Origin: Rhizopus arrhizus | Taxonomy: Eukaryota > Mucoromycota > Mucoromycetes > Mucorales > Rhizopodaceae | Direction of reading: 5' to 3' | Length of the DNA stretch: 64,000 nt | Assembly (NCBI GenBank): GCA_024220505.1 | Contig: JAKZZE010000007.1 | Span: 806,001 to 870,000, forward strand | In this document: piece after piece, positions 49,287 to 59,455 of the stretch | Layout of the letters: each line of letters starts with the position of its first letter | How positions within the stretch are numbered: the first letter of the stretch is position 1 | Program-made: the position numbers and the translations under genes | The notes under the pieces: model-generated | The model's database searches: none | What the model was told of the DNA's origin: nothing | What the model saw: the letters and a program-made list of their open reading frames with translations, nothing else

Positions 49287-50365
49287 TTTTTTTATATCTC
49301 TTTAAACGTCAATACATAGTAAACCAAACAAGAAAAAAGATGTTTACAATTTAGCTATTAGAATTATCAATCAAAACAACCCTTATTTTATTTTCAAAGA
49401 GAGAAAGGGCAAGGGTAAGGGACAACTATATCAACTATGTATTTATAAGCTTATAATCAGTGACGTTATTTACATTGTAATGCTTATTTGAAGGATCTAA
49501 TGGTTGGCTGGTAAACTATTCAATACTCCTCTGATATTTTCTCTTAAACGCAGTATTTTTGGATCTGGTTCCTCTTTTCTTTTTAATTCATCCATTGTCA
49601 CTAATACTTTATCAAGTAGCCCTTTCAATTCATCAAGCTGGTACCTGATGTGTGTTATTGTCTCTTCTAGGTTTAATACTATTACAGAAGAAAGATGAAT
49701 CCCTATCATACTTTTTATTGTTATTTCTATTTTTACTGTTTCTTTTTTCTGATGCTTCTTTTAAAATAGATGTTAATTGACGGTAATCATCATAGGATCT
49801 TCTTTGATATTCAATGCTCTGAAGCTCTCTTTTTAATCGCATGTTAAGAAGCCTTTGCTATATATAACCTTGAGTCTTTTTATTTTTCCTTTTTTTTTTT
49901 TTTTCTCCTACTTACAGCTTGTGTTTTCTTCTTCAAAATTTCCACATGTTCGTTCAAGTAATTCTCTGTTTCTTCACTTATATTTATGCCATTTGCATCG
50001 TTATACAAGCGAATATCCAAATGATCAGGTAATTTCCATACTTCATCGTACAGATATTGTTGAAACCTATTGAATACTTTGTCTAATATAGTCTCTAGTT
50101 CTCTTTCATATGTTTTGAATTGCTATATTCTGTAAGTCTTAAAGGGAAGATGTATACATGTACATTTATAAAAGATGCAACGTACATCAAAAATAAGAAT
50201 TGCCTTGTCTTTATGCATTTCTTCTAGTCTTTCATTGACACCTTCAATGACATTGTAAATGATAATGTTCATGTTATCATAAAGCTCATCGAGGAACTTC
50301 TTTGGAAGGAAGCCAAGTATTTCTGTAAGCAGCTCTAATTCGTGATATTCTCTTGGCTGAAGCAT
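49287..50365 (-). repeat. Inverted duplication, arm B (complete Mis12-like gene)
   Basis: Reverse-orientation near-copy of 30409-31350, including 3' flanking sequence well beyond the stop codon. This arm keeps the whole first exon. The arms are about 18 kb apart and enclose seven apparently normal genes. Confidence 0.93.
49497..50365 (-). CDS. MIS12: Mis12/Mtw1-like kinetochore protein (complete copy B)
   Basis: Four exons on the minus strand (first 50365-50186, donor gtacgt) give about 229 residues. The start MLQPREYHELELLTEILGFL followed by PKKFLDELYDNMNIIIYNVIEG matches the Mis12 N-terminal pattern (L-TEILGF-P--FIDD--N--NEI-Y). VFNRFQQYLYDEVWKLPDHL fits the next conserved helix, and the rest is coiled-coil (LKRELQSIEYQRRS ... 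EETITHIRYQLDELKGLLDKV). Mis12 is a scaffold of the MIND complex linking inner and outer kinetochore. The assignment comes from motif order and length without a search. The last intron (donor after AAC A) was chosen because it restores one open frame to LNSLPANH. Confidence 0.75.
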
Positions 50366-50607
50366 GTTCAAACAAGAGAAAGAGAAGAAGGCAAGCGCCA
50401 GTCACGATAATTCGAGTAATTCAACTTTTTTTCTGATTTTGTCCTTTTTTATTTTGGGATAAAAAACTTTCTGTAAATATCATCAAAAACCTTTTTGTAA
50501 GAAAAGAAAAGACCTTCTTTTTTATTCAATTGATTGAAATAAGAGAAAACTCACCCTAACGAAAGTGTAAGAAAAAGAAAAAAATGAAAGGAAATTCTTA
50601 ACTAATA

Positions 50608-50655
<48 letters not shown>

Positions 50656-50767
50656 TAGTCGTGTGTTTGTGTGTGTATTTTATTATTTTATCAATTCATA
50701 TTTCCTACTCATCGCACGCACGTAAGACTCAATCGGTACTTTTAATAACTATTTTCAGCAGCCAATT
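50366..50767. other. Intergenic region with poly-T tract
   Basis: T 50610-50652 lies about 115 bases upstream of the next gene. A leader ending in attttcag just before the ATG suggests a 5'UTR acceptor. Nothing else recognised. Confidence 0.6.
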
Positions 50768-51959
50768 ATGGTTCAAGTTTTGCCAATTAGCGAACATTAT
50801 TCACCTGTCAATTTTATGAACGGTACAGAGCATGGTTTTCAACAGCACTCTACTCCACCTCCACCTCCTCACCCTCCTTTACAGCAACGTCAACAGATGC
50901 CTATACCCTTGCCACCTGTTCCAATGATCAACCATCTAATGGCTCCTCCTCCTCCTCCTCCTCACCCTCACCAACCTCCTGGTTATTTTCCTCCTCCTCC
51001 TCCTCCTCCACATATCCCTCACCAACCAATCTATGACCACTCTCAACAATATATTGATTACGGGAATGGTGGATATCTAGCTATGGGTTTTATGTATCAA
51101 GGTAATTATACGAACTGCTATCTCCCTACTCTAATACGCACCTTTAGGCTATTCTGACATGTCTGTCTATGTACCCACGTTACAAAAGACCTACCCATTG
51201 AACTCTGCTATTCTCTGTCGATCACCTGTTCTTTGTCAACGTATTATGGAAGAGCAAACAAACACACTTGAATTGGATCTTTATGTTCTTCCAGAGACAT
51301 TCCACACGATTATTGGTCATCTTTACCGACCCTTGACACTTCAAGAAATTATGTTTCTTGCCAATGAAAAGCCCCAGATTGCGATTGAGCTGCTTGAAGC
51401 TGCAGAGGAGCTGGGATTAGAACCACTTTTGGAACATCTTATGGTTGCTTTGAACCAAAACCTCAATAACCAAAAGACCGCGATGACATATATCGAAGTA
51501 ATGGAACCTTATCAACCTTTAGAAGAAGAGGAACCACGTCATTGGGTAGAGACATTAGAAGAGGATATTGTAACTTATTTGGCAGCCGTTATGCCGACTC
51601 AGCTTGAAGCCTTTTCACCTTCAATCAAAGTTAGTGGTAACATTAATATTGGGCAGATTGCCGCTTGCGGCTATATGCCCTCTCGCACACCTCCTATGCG
51701 CGGTTTTATGGATTTGGCACGCGTCTACGCATCTTTACCCCAATATCTGATGATCCGCTGTTTAGAAAGCCCTAAACTGCCTGTTCAAGACGCTATTCAA
51801 CGATCTTACTTCGCCAATCATGTCTTATCTATTGCTAAGGAAAGTGAAAAAGAAGACTTAATGGCTATTATGCGGTTTGAAAAAGGAAAGGATACGATTG
51901 CTATTGTTAAACAAACTCGTTTGAAAAAAGGAACTTGGGATCCAACATTATATTATTAA
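50768..51959 (+). CDS. Proline-rich protein with BTB/POZ-like domain
   Basis: Two exons, 50768-51101 and 51148-51959, joined by a 46-base intron (381 residues). Residues 25-90 are dominated by PPPPP and HPHQPP runs, typical ligands for SH3, WW or profilin partners. After GYSDMSVYVPTLQKTYPLN a BTB-like fold follows: ILCRSPVLCQRIME, then DLYVLPETFHTIIGHLYRPL and ELLEAAEELGLEPLLEHLM. The C-terminal 180 residues form a conserved-looking helical region ending GTWDPTLYY. The BTB call is by pattern; similar fungal proteins are of unknown function. Codon use is normal, without transfer signs. Confidence 0.8.
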
Positions 51960-52126
51960 TCCATTCCCAAACATCTCTATATAATTTTTTATCATTGTAT
52001 ATTTTTCTTCTATAACCCCCCCCCCTACTCTTCAAAAAAAAAAGAGAAGTATTTTGTGTATATTTGCAAACAAATATATTTCTGGATTATAATACAAAAA
52101 AATTAAATGTTTTTTATTTTTTATTT

Positions 52127-53351
52127 TCAAGGGTAAAGATTAATACTCTTTTTAAAATCATCTACATAAACTCTTAATCTCGCATATTCAGGTGCAATAA
52201 TATCATCTATGAACAACCCATTAGCTTTCATCCTCTCTCTATTTCTCAATTAATATTACCTTCATTATAAGCCTTGCCTTGGACACCGTAAACTTTTTCC
52301 AAATAATTCCAAAGCTTCACACTTACAATATCAGCGTGTGTTTCAGGCGAAGGACGATATTTATCCATAGGTAACCGAATGTTTGGATCAAGTGTGCTAT
52401 TGTTACGTGCTAATTTGTTATTGGTAATGCGTCCTGGTAGTGGTGAACCTTCGCCTAAAAAAAGTCAGAATCCACCAGAAAAGAGTTTTTTCATCTTACG
52501 AGTTCTAAATAACATCCATACTCTTCCCCACTGCTTTTCCACAAAATAATGCTTTAATGACATATCTTCTCTTCTTAGTTCTTGAATATAAAGCATATGT
52601 TCTGCTTTGCGTCTTAAATCTAATTCTTGTTCTGATTCTGGTGCATTCAAACTTTCTAATATCTTATTAACATTTGCTGTTCCATCAAGCTGTATAGGTG
52701 TCTATTTAGCATACAAACTCAAATTCAAACAGAAAAAAAAAATACCTTATGAGGTTCTTCTTTTGAACATTTGAAACAATATAAATCACCCGTGTCTAAT
52801 TCTAACTGAATAGGATAATGCTCCTCATCGTCCACATAATTATCCAAACAAATACGACATGCTGTGTCATAGAAGTAAGTTTGATATTCTTTTTTTTTAA
52901 AAAAAAAAAAAGTTTTACCTTCACTGTGGCAGATAGGATGCATATTCAAGTAAGTAGCGTTTTGTGTTTGGCAAATATCACATAAAGAAGGGTTTTGCGA
53001 ATGACTTTTGTACAGTATTCTCTTGATTTCTATTATCAGTGTAGTTGTTGCTTCTGGATAATCTATCTCATGAGATTGTCCATTCATCATGACCTGTTGA
53101 TCTTCCTTTTCTTCTTTCTTTCCTGTCTTTAATCTTTCATACATCTTTAACCATGATTCCTCGGTGGTTTTGTCCGTGATGCCAAAGTCACGTTCAACCA
53201 GACGTTTAAATACCAATTCGTCTTTCATTAAATGGGAAAAAGATTTTGAAGTGAGTGTTAACTGTAAGATAGAAGTCAAGTCTAAAAAAGTAGCTATTCT
53301 TAATATAATTTCCGCGTTGAATTTTTCAATTTTTCTTTTATCTGAAAACAT
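52127..53351 (-). CDS. F-box protein with several CxxC zinc-binding pairs
   Basis: Starts MFSDKRKIEKFNAEIILRIA at 53351; residues 8-50 are an F-box (ILRIATFLDLTSILQLTLTS). After splicing an intron at about 52862-52917, three Cys pairs follow: CDIC (SLCDICQTQN), CRIC (ACRICLDNY) and CFKC (LYCFKCSKEEP). These would form a zinc-binding cluster. A further intron joins EEPHK to TPIQLDG, then come WGRVWMLFRTRKMKKL and a C-terminal SVKLWNYLEKVYG that ends DFKKSINLYP at 52127. The last intron (52259-52225) would be only 35 bases; its nearer acceptor would bring an immediate stop. Likely an SCF substrate adaptor; the target is unknown. Confidence 0.8.
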
Positions 53352-53644
53352 AACTTTTTTAAATAAAAGAAAGAATTAAAAAAGATATATTTGAAGAAGA
53401 GAGAAAAGAAAGAAAAAAAAAAAATCGTGTTACAATTTAACTGAAAAAAAAATTCGGAAGTAAATTCGAGCCGCATCCTTTTTTATATTCAGCAACTTCA
53501 ACTGTGAATAAACCCTCCCTTTTTTTTTTTACCATAGGTTTTATGTTATTTCACCAAAATCAAATATACTTAATAACGTCTTCTATCATTGAAAGCATAT
53601 TAAAATCACATTCATGAAAAATATGGCTATATTAAGGTATATGT

Positions 53645-54255
53645 TTATTTCGAACGCTTGACAACCGCAGCTATCAAAGCTGCACCAACAGCTACAACAC
53701 CGCTTACGATAGCCAAACCAATGACACCCTCTACACAAACGTAAAATTAGTAAATGAGCAAAATGATTGTTACTAGTGCTACCTGTTGAGACTTTTTCGT
53801 CAATTAATTTCTTTAAACCTGCTGCTTGTTCATTTCTAGGTTCAAGCTTTAATAATTGGTCGTTAAATCTTCTTGCTTCTGCATAATTTGATAGCTTGAA
53901 GTTTCCAATAGCTAAAAAGTATAAACATTCTCTTCTTCTTCCAGGTGCACTTGTGTATATTTCTTAATAAAATTTGTGAGCTAACTCATATTATCATTAT
54001 AATTATTACCTGTGAGTAGCTTTATACCCAACTCAATATGGTCAGCTTTTGTTGACCTTATTAAGCCCCAAGCATAGTTGAACTTTGTTTGAACTGTAAC
54101 ATATTCCCCTTCTTTTATATATTGTCTGCGAAGTACCTAACAAATTATACATGTTAATTTATATGCAAACAAAAACGAACTTAACTTACTTCAAGTTCTG
54201 CTGGACTAAGTGCAACTTCAGCGTCTTGTAATAGAGGAACGGAATCAAACTTCAT
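53645..54255 (-). CDS. FIS1: Mitochondrial fission protein Fis1
   Basis: Tail-anchored outer-membrane adaptor for the dynamin fission machinery. Exon 1 is 54255-54190 ([20 protein letters not shown]), exon 2 starts at 54136 (VLRRQYI), and two further introns follow. Diagnostic segments are [47 protein letters not shown] (TPR-like helices) and the C-terminal membrane anchor [21 protein letters not shown] ending VVKRSK, a basic tail typical of mitochondrial tail anchors. Length about 150 residues matches the family. Confidence 0.96.
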
Positions 54256-54794
54256 TGTATAAAATTAAATAAAAGGATAAAACCAGAAAATGATATTTTA
54301 TTTTTATTTTTATTTTTATTTTTTTTGCTCAACTTCCAGTGTTTTCATTTTAAATTCAGACAAAATAAAAAAGATTTCAGACAAATAGAAAAATGATTTT
54401 AGACAAAAATTGTAAGAATAATGAGTATTGGCTGTAGGACATATCAGAACTTAATAATAGATGTCTTACCTTGTAACTATCTAAGACTTTTGTGAAGGTG
54501 AAACTATATCCGCTACGACGGTTTTGTGTGAGAAGAAGAACGACCTTTCTTTACCCTCCCAGACGAAAAGTGATCTATCACTCATATTTTTACTTGCATT
54601 TAAATTGCTATTCCAAATTATATTGCAGGCTTTACGACCTAATATACTCTTGGCACATTTTTCGTCTGAGAGCCTTATTGGGTGTAAGCCTTTGTTATTT
54701 AAATTCGTTTTTAGCTGAACATAATAGGTGTATCATACTAATGTAATACACATGTTCTATTATCAATTTACTACCGCACAGAATCTTTGCTTTT
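54256..54794. other. Intergenic region / possible 5' part of the Fanzor-like element
   Basis: Plus-strand coding-like frames at 54492-54746 precede the Fanzor-like segment and might be its decayed N-terminal half, but no motif confirms this. T-rich repeats (tttta units) at about 54297-54325. Confidence 0.35.
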
Positions 54795-55784
54795 ATGAAA
54801 AGTTTTCGACATCATGAAAACAAAGGCTATGCTTATTCTGATAGAAAAATGATTGTGGATTTTGTGACCCGTACAATACTTGGTACCACTAACAGTGATG
54901 AACCATTTAACTTTACATACGATTCTACTAAGAAACAGAGAAAAAAGACGGAGAAAATTTCCAGACAAGAGCTTGTAAGAACGTTTAGTCAACACCCTCA
55001 TTCTTTATACCTACAGCGACAGATACAAGATGGTCAATATCAACAAAAAGCAAACGTCACTTATGGTGATGTTTCAGTATGTGGAACATATAGAGGTCAT
55101 ACACCTATTCCCGTCAAGGTAACATTAATCTGCGCTGAAGAAAAATAAGTGTCTAACTTTTCTTATGCCTTAGATAATACAACGCGCCATAGCCACTAAA
55201 GCCATCAACATTCCCATGGGCGAATTTCGAACGTCTATAGCATACTCCCATTATTATCAAAGACTAGAGAACGTCTTTGATGAGCCAACTTCACTATCGG
55301 TAATTTATTAAAAGAATAAAATTTTTCAATTCATGTAATAGATTATTACTTTAACAAGAAAAAACATAGATCCAGTAATCGTGTAGAGAAATGTTCGAAT
55401 TGGAAATGTTTAATTGATGAAAATAGAATTATACAGAATGTGATGAAAGGGCTTTTTTAGGTAACTGGGTTGGTTTTGTCTTTTATGATTAACACATAAT
55501 AAAAATTTTTATGATTGAAAGGTCAACTAAATTTGACTTATCCATTGAAACTGTGCAACCAGTGCCCAGCCTGGTAAGTAAAGTTTTTTGTTAGGTAATT
55601 ATCAATGACTCATGTTCGTTTTCGATAACGTTGGAACAGAGACGGTAATGCTATTGGAAACATAAGAAAACATTTAACAAAGTATATTCAATCTGATTAT
55701 AACCCTGGTCCCAGAACTCGACAGCTGTCACAACATCAAGTTCAAGAGGACCAAAGAACCGAAGATAATTCCATTAGCCGGTAA
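54795..55784 (+). mobile_element. Decayed Fanzor/TnpB-like RuvC nuclease gene
   Basis: The first exon (54795 on) has SRQELVRTFSQHPHSLYL and NVTYGDVSVCGTYRGHTPIPVK. After an intron (donor gtaaca, acceptor gccttag) it continues IIQRAIATKAINIPMGEFRTS. Fanzor proteins have this order: GD/GN-S-F block, G--P-PVK, then DEFRTS followed by a zinc ribbon. Here the first CxxC is replaced: SIAYSHYYQRLENV where C--C is expected. Further on, about 55530-55640, the second pair CNQC is followed by WNRDGNAIGNI, the RuvC-III motif carrying the last catalytic Asp. The middle part is frame-disrupted, and the intron before NRD lacks a clear AG acceptor (gttg). It ends RTEDNSISR at 55784. A transposon-derived RNA-guided nuclease gene, probably inactive. 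Confidence 0.65.
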
Positions 55785-56196
55785 TTTCGGCCTCATACAC
55801 TGTAAGCAATTTGAAATTTATTCGTTATTTTTAATAACGTCATATTTCTTTTATCCAATCAAATAATTATGGTTAAAATAAGACAATACATTTTCATTCA
55901 GCAACGCACCCTCGGCTTCAATGTAATCAGCTAGGTGTTTATTATTTTTCAGGAATAGAACTTGACATTATTACCAGCACATTGTTCATATTGTTTAGTA
56001 GTTTTTAGGCGGCAAATTAGCTTGCGACAACACCAACAATTTTATAATACGAAATATACATGTAACGCAAAATCAACTCATATTTATTGGCAAAAGCCTT
56101 TACAATAAAAATATTTTGCTGCATAAAATATCATCCTTTTTTTTTTCTTTATTTTTTATTTTATCTTTGCTGACTTTTATTTAACACTAACAAATA
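55785..56196. other. Short intergenic region
   Basis: AT-rich, T-rich before the RING gene (near 56138-56165). Nothing recognised. Confidence 0.5.
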
Positions 56197-57316
56197 ATGT
56201 CTCTCGCAGTTTGTTCAAGCTGCGGTGCAGTGATGCGAATTAGTCAAGAAGTTGAATTCGATGTATGCCATTTCTGTTACATGTTTCGAGAGGACTTCAC
56301 AGTAAGCTTACTTATACACCAAACCAGGTTTATAGTCTTACCATTACCAACAGGCTCCAGCTTCATTTACTAGACAGGAAGTTGGGATAAATGATTCGGA
56401 TTCTGAATATGGCTCCAGAAGTGAGCATTCAAATCATTATGAAAACCAGTCAGAAAGTGACCCTGAAGAAGAGGAAGAAACATACAATGACTACTGGGAA
56501 GAAGACGAGGAGTATATTAATGAAGATCGCGATATATATACAGACTATACTTTGGATTCAACTGAAGAATATTTCCTCAACCACCTATCGGAAGAAGACC
56601 ATTTTTCAGAATTTGAGCCTGAAGCGGATGAGAATGATATTGACTCAGCAAGAGAAGCACTTGACGATTGGGAGACTGGGGCTATTCACAGTTTCCCACT
56701 TGCTTTTTTCTTGAGACATCCGTAAAAATAGCTTTGATACGTTTCTTTCAGTAACTTATTCTCTCTCCTTTCCTTTTTTTAGATTTACAAGATCAAATGA
56801 AAGGTTTGGTTATCTTGCCATGATTATATAAGCTAATTGTCTTCCCTCCTCTCCCCTTTTCTTTAGAGTACGAAAAGGAGCAACAGAATCAGATATTGCT
56901 GCCTTAAAGAAGTACAAACCAAGTGATATAGGTTTATAAAAAAAAATAGACACGTCACTTACTTTATTCAATAAGCTTTTATTGACAGAGAGAACTACGG
57001 ATTGCACTATTTGTACAGAACAATTTCAACAGGATGAGTTAACAGAACTACCATGTGAACACAAATATCATTCTGACTGTATTGCTCAATGGCTTGAACT
57101 CAACGCATCTTGTCCTATCTGGTAATAAATATTTAATATTATGTTTAACTAAAGCCTGACTTTCTTATTTAAAACAGTCGCCGACCCATACGTCAATCTA
57201 ACGCATTAGCCCTGGAAGATGATGGTGAAGAAAGTAGTGATGAATCTGAAGTTGCAGCCATTACCTTATTTCTTGACATGCAAGAGATGTTGTGCTTACC
57301 AACCCTTAATGATTGA
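56197..57316 (+). CDS. RING-H2 E3 ubiquitin-ligase-like protein
   Basis: Six exons, roughly 280 residues. The N-terminus holds a small zinc-ribbon-like unit (CSSC and CHFC) as in RNF115/126-type ligases. A long acidic middle follows (EEEEETYNDYWEEDEE), then exon 3 of only about 21 bases (FTRSNER), then the linker VRKGATESDIAALKKYKP. The RING-H2 domain is CTICTEQFQQDELTELPCEH followed by KYHSDCIAQWLELNASCPIC, with the C3H2C3 ligands intact; the last Cys is assembled across an intron (TG|T). Domain order matches the family that ubiquitinates endosomal or misfolded proteins; the substrate here is unknown. Confidence 0.9.
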
Positions 57317-58913
57317 TTAGTTTTCATTTATGCTATTATTATGACAAAAAAAATATACTTCAAATTAAATGTGGAACAAAGTTGCATAGCAAACATATTG
57401 TCTTTTTATTTGCATAAATACTTAAAGACACAGCTTAAGATGTATGGACAAAAACTAATGAAATAGGAATGCTTTTACTATTATTAAGTTAGCATCAAAT
57501 CTAATTGTAAGATATTGAATATCTCAACAGATACTGATAATACACTACTTCCTTGTCTTTTCTTTTTTTTTTTTTTTTTTTTTTTTTTCAAAACGCGCAA
57601 GGATTGAGCTATTATAATTGAATAAAAGGAACGTTACATTGATAACTTTGCTGCAACTGTTCACTGTACTTTACAATAAAAATTCCTAAAATCTAAGAAT
57701 AACCACGGGTAATTGTCTGAAGTAGTACTCTCCTTAAACTTTAGGTTATGATTTGACTTATTTTTGCATTTAAAACTAATTAAAGTCAGATTGTGTAATC
57801 ATAGGGGGAGAGTTTTTCCTCTCCTTTAATTTTTTTTTATCCATATCAAAAAATAGTCCCTTTCGTTTGACAGTTTTTTATCGTATAATAAATGCTCTTT
57901 TTGGGTTTAATGAGAAAGATGCCTTTTAAAATTCGTTTTTTGATCCAAGCAATCTTATTTAGCCAAAAAAAAAAGAAAGAAAGAAAAAAGCAACGATTTT
58001 GTAGAGCATGTCTGTCTGTAACATCAATTTCCTGTTGAGAATTGATGAATGGTCTATGGGCAAATCACATTATTTGGTCTTTGTTCATTTTGATCTGATA
58101 TGAATATTGGAGTGATCATGGTTGCTTCATATGCTTAACATAAGCAATCATTAGTTCATTTCAATTTAAAGCTACAGGTTAACGAACGTACCTTCCCAAT
58201 ACAATATATTTTCAATTTACACAAAATAATCTTTCAGTGGCCTTAATTTAATTATGAAACTCTTGCACAGATTACACGAAAATAAAATAGCATTGCAGCC
58301 ATCCATCTTTGATCAGCTTTGTTAGTTCCTAAAATATTACGCCTTTTTTTTTTATCTTTGTGTATTGTACTTGAGGAAGATATATATTCTGGTACACGCG
58401 TGGACATACATGCTGTTTTCTTTGGACAATACTCTGAAACTGAACTTAAAATTTAATTGCATAAATGAACTAACCAGACCAAGTCTGGACTGCACAACAA
58501 CGATTTTAAAAATATAGCCATTAAAGCTAACTCATGAACAAACAATCATACTATCTTTTTTGCTTGTCTTTGTTGGGAAAAATGTTTTTGCTTTGAAGTT
58601 TAATTGCGTATTTTTTTTTTTTTTTTGCAAAGCTTTACAATATCATTATGCATTCTAAAGATACTCAGGTCGACAATGAACTCAAATCATATGGTTTTTA
58701 TATGAATTTATTAATTATAAAATACCATTATTCTATAAAAATGACAAAAAAATGATAGTTTAATAAGTGACATTGATCCCCTTTACTGTATTAAAAGGTA
58801 ATAAACAATGCTTTATTTAATGAATTCCTTGACTATCAAACACAAAAGAAATCAATTTAATAAATTGTATAAATTCCACGTTTTTTTATATCCTTACCAG
58901 GTAATAATCCACT
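57317..58913. other. AT-rich intergenic region, 1.6 kb
   Basis: A poly-T run lies at about 57563-57588 and another short one near 58612-58626. No protein-like frame or RNA gene recognised. Confidence 0.5.
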
Positions 58914-59455
58914 TTAGGAACTAGCGGCGACAAAATTGAAGTAGTTAGAGTAACCGTAGCTTTCAGGTGCAGAACCAACGGGAACAACACGGACAAAGTA
59001 TTGACCAGGGGTGTAGCTGGGAAGAGGGAGGAACTAAACATAAAAAGTTAGTGATGAAGGGCTACAGTGATTTTTAAGTATGTATTTACAGTAGCCTTGG
59101 TGTAGTCACAAGGGACGGTGTGGCCATTGGCAGTAAGATTAGCAACAACACTGAAATAGTAAAATTAGTATACGTATATAATAAAAAAAAAATGATGATC
59201 TTTACGTAGCGTTGGTAGCTTGACCAGTCAACAAGTGAATTTCACAGGTTTGGCCAGCACCTTCAGGGTAAGACCAGTGGACGAGACCAGAAGAACCGGC
59301 AGTCCAGGTAGTTTGTGACCAAGGTTCAATGACCTATAACAGAAATTCGTGATTAGTGTATGTTCAATGCTGTAAAAAAGTTTTGAAAATCATACTGTAA
59401 TGGTGGCGGCAGCAGAGGAGATGGCAACAGCTAAAGCGGCAAGAGAGAACTTCAT
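58914..59455 (-). CDS. Small secreted Kre9/KNH-like cell-surface protein
   Basis: About 120 residues from four exons. The start MKFSLAALAVAISSAAATIT is a classic signal peptide, cleaved near AAA. The mature part begins ITVIEPWSQTTWTAGSSGLV, the opening pattern (I-V--P---T-W-AG) of the Kre9/KNH family of fungal wall proteins. It continues CEIHLLTGQATNATVVANLT, PGQYFVRVV and ends SNYFNFVAAS. N-glycosylation sequons are present (NAT, NLT). Codon choice is strongly biased, like the ribosomal protein, which points to high expression. No GPI signal is visible, so it is probably soluble or wall-associated. Confidence 0.82.

Noticed and set aside
52233..52259. 27-base intron using the nearer acceptor gagagag
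   Set aside because: It creates an immediate TGA; the acceptor eight bases further gives a longer coherent C-terminus.
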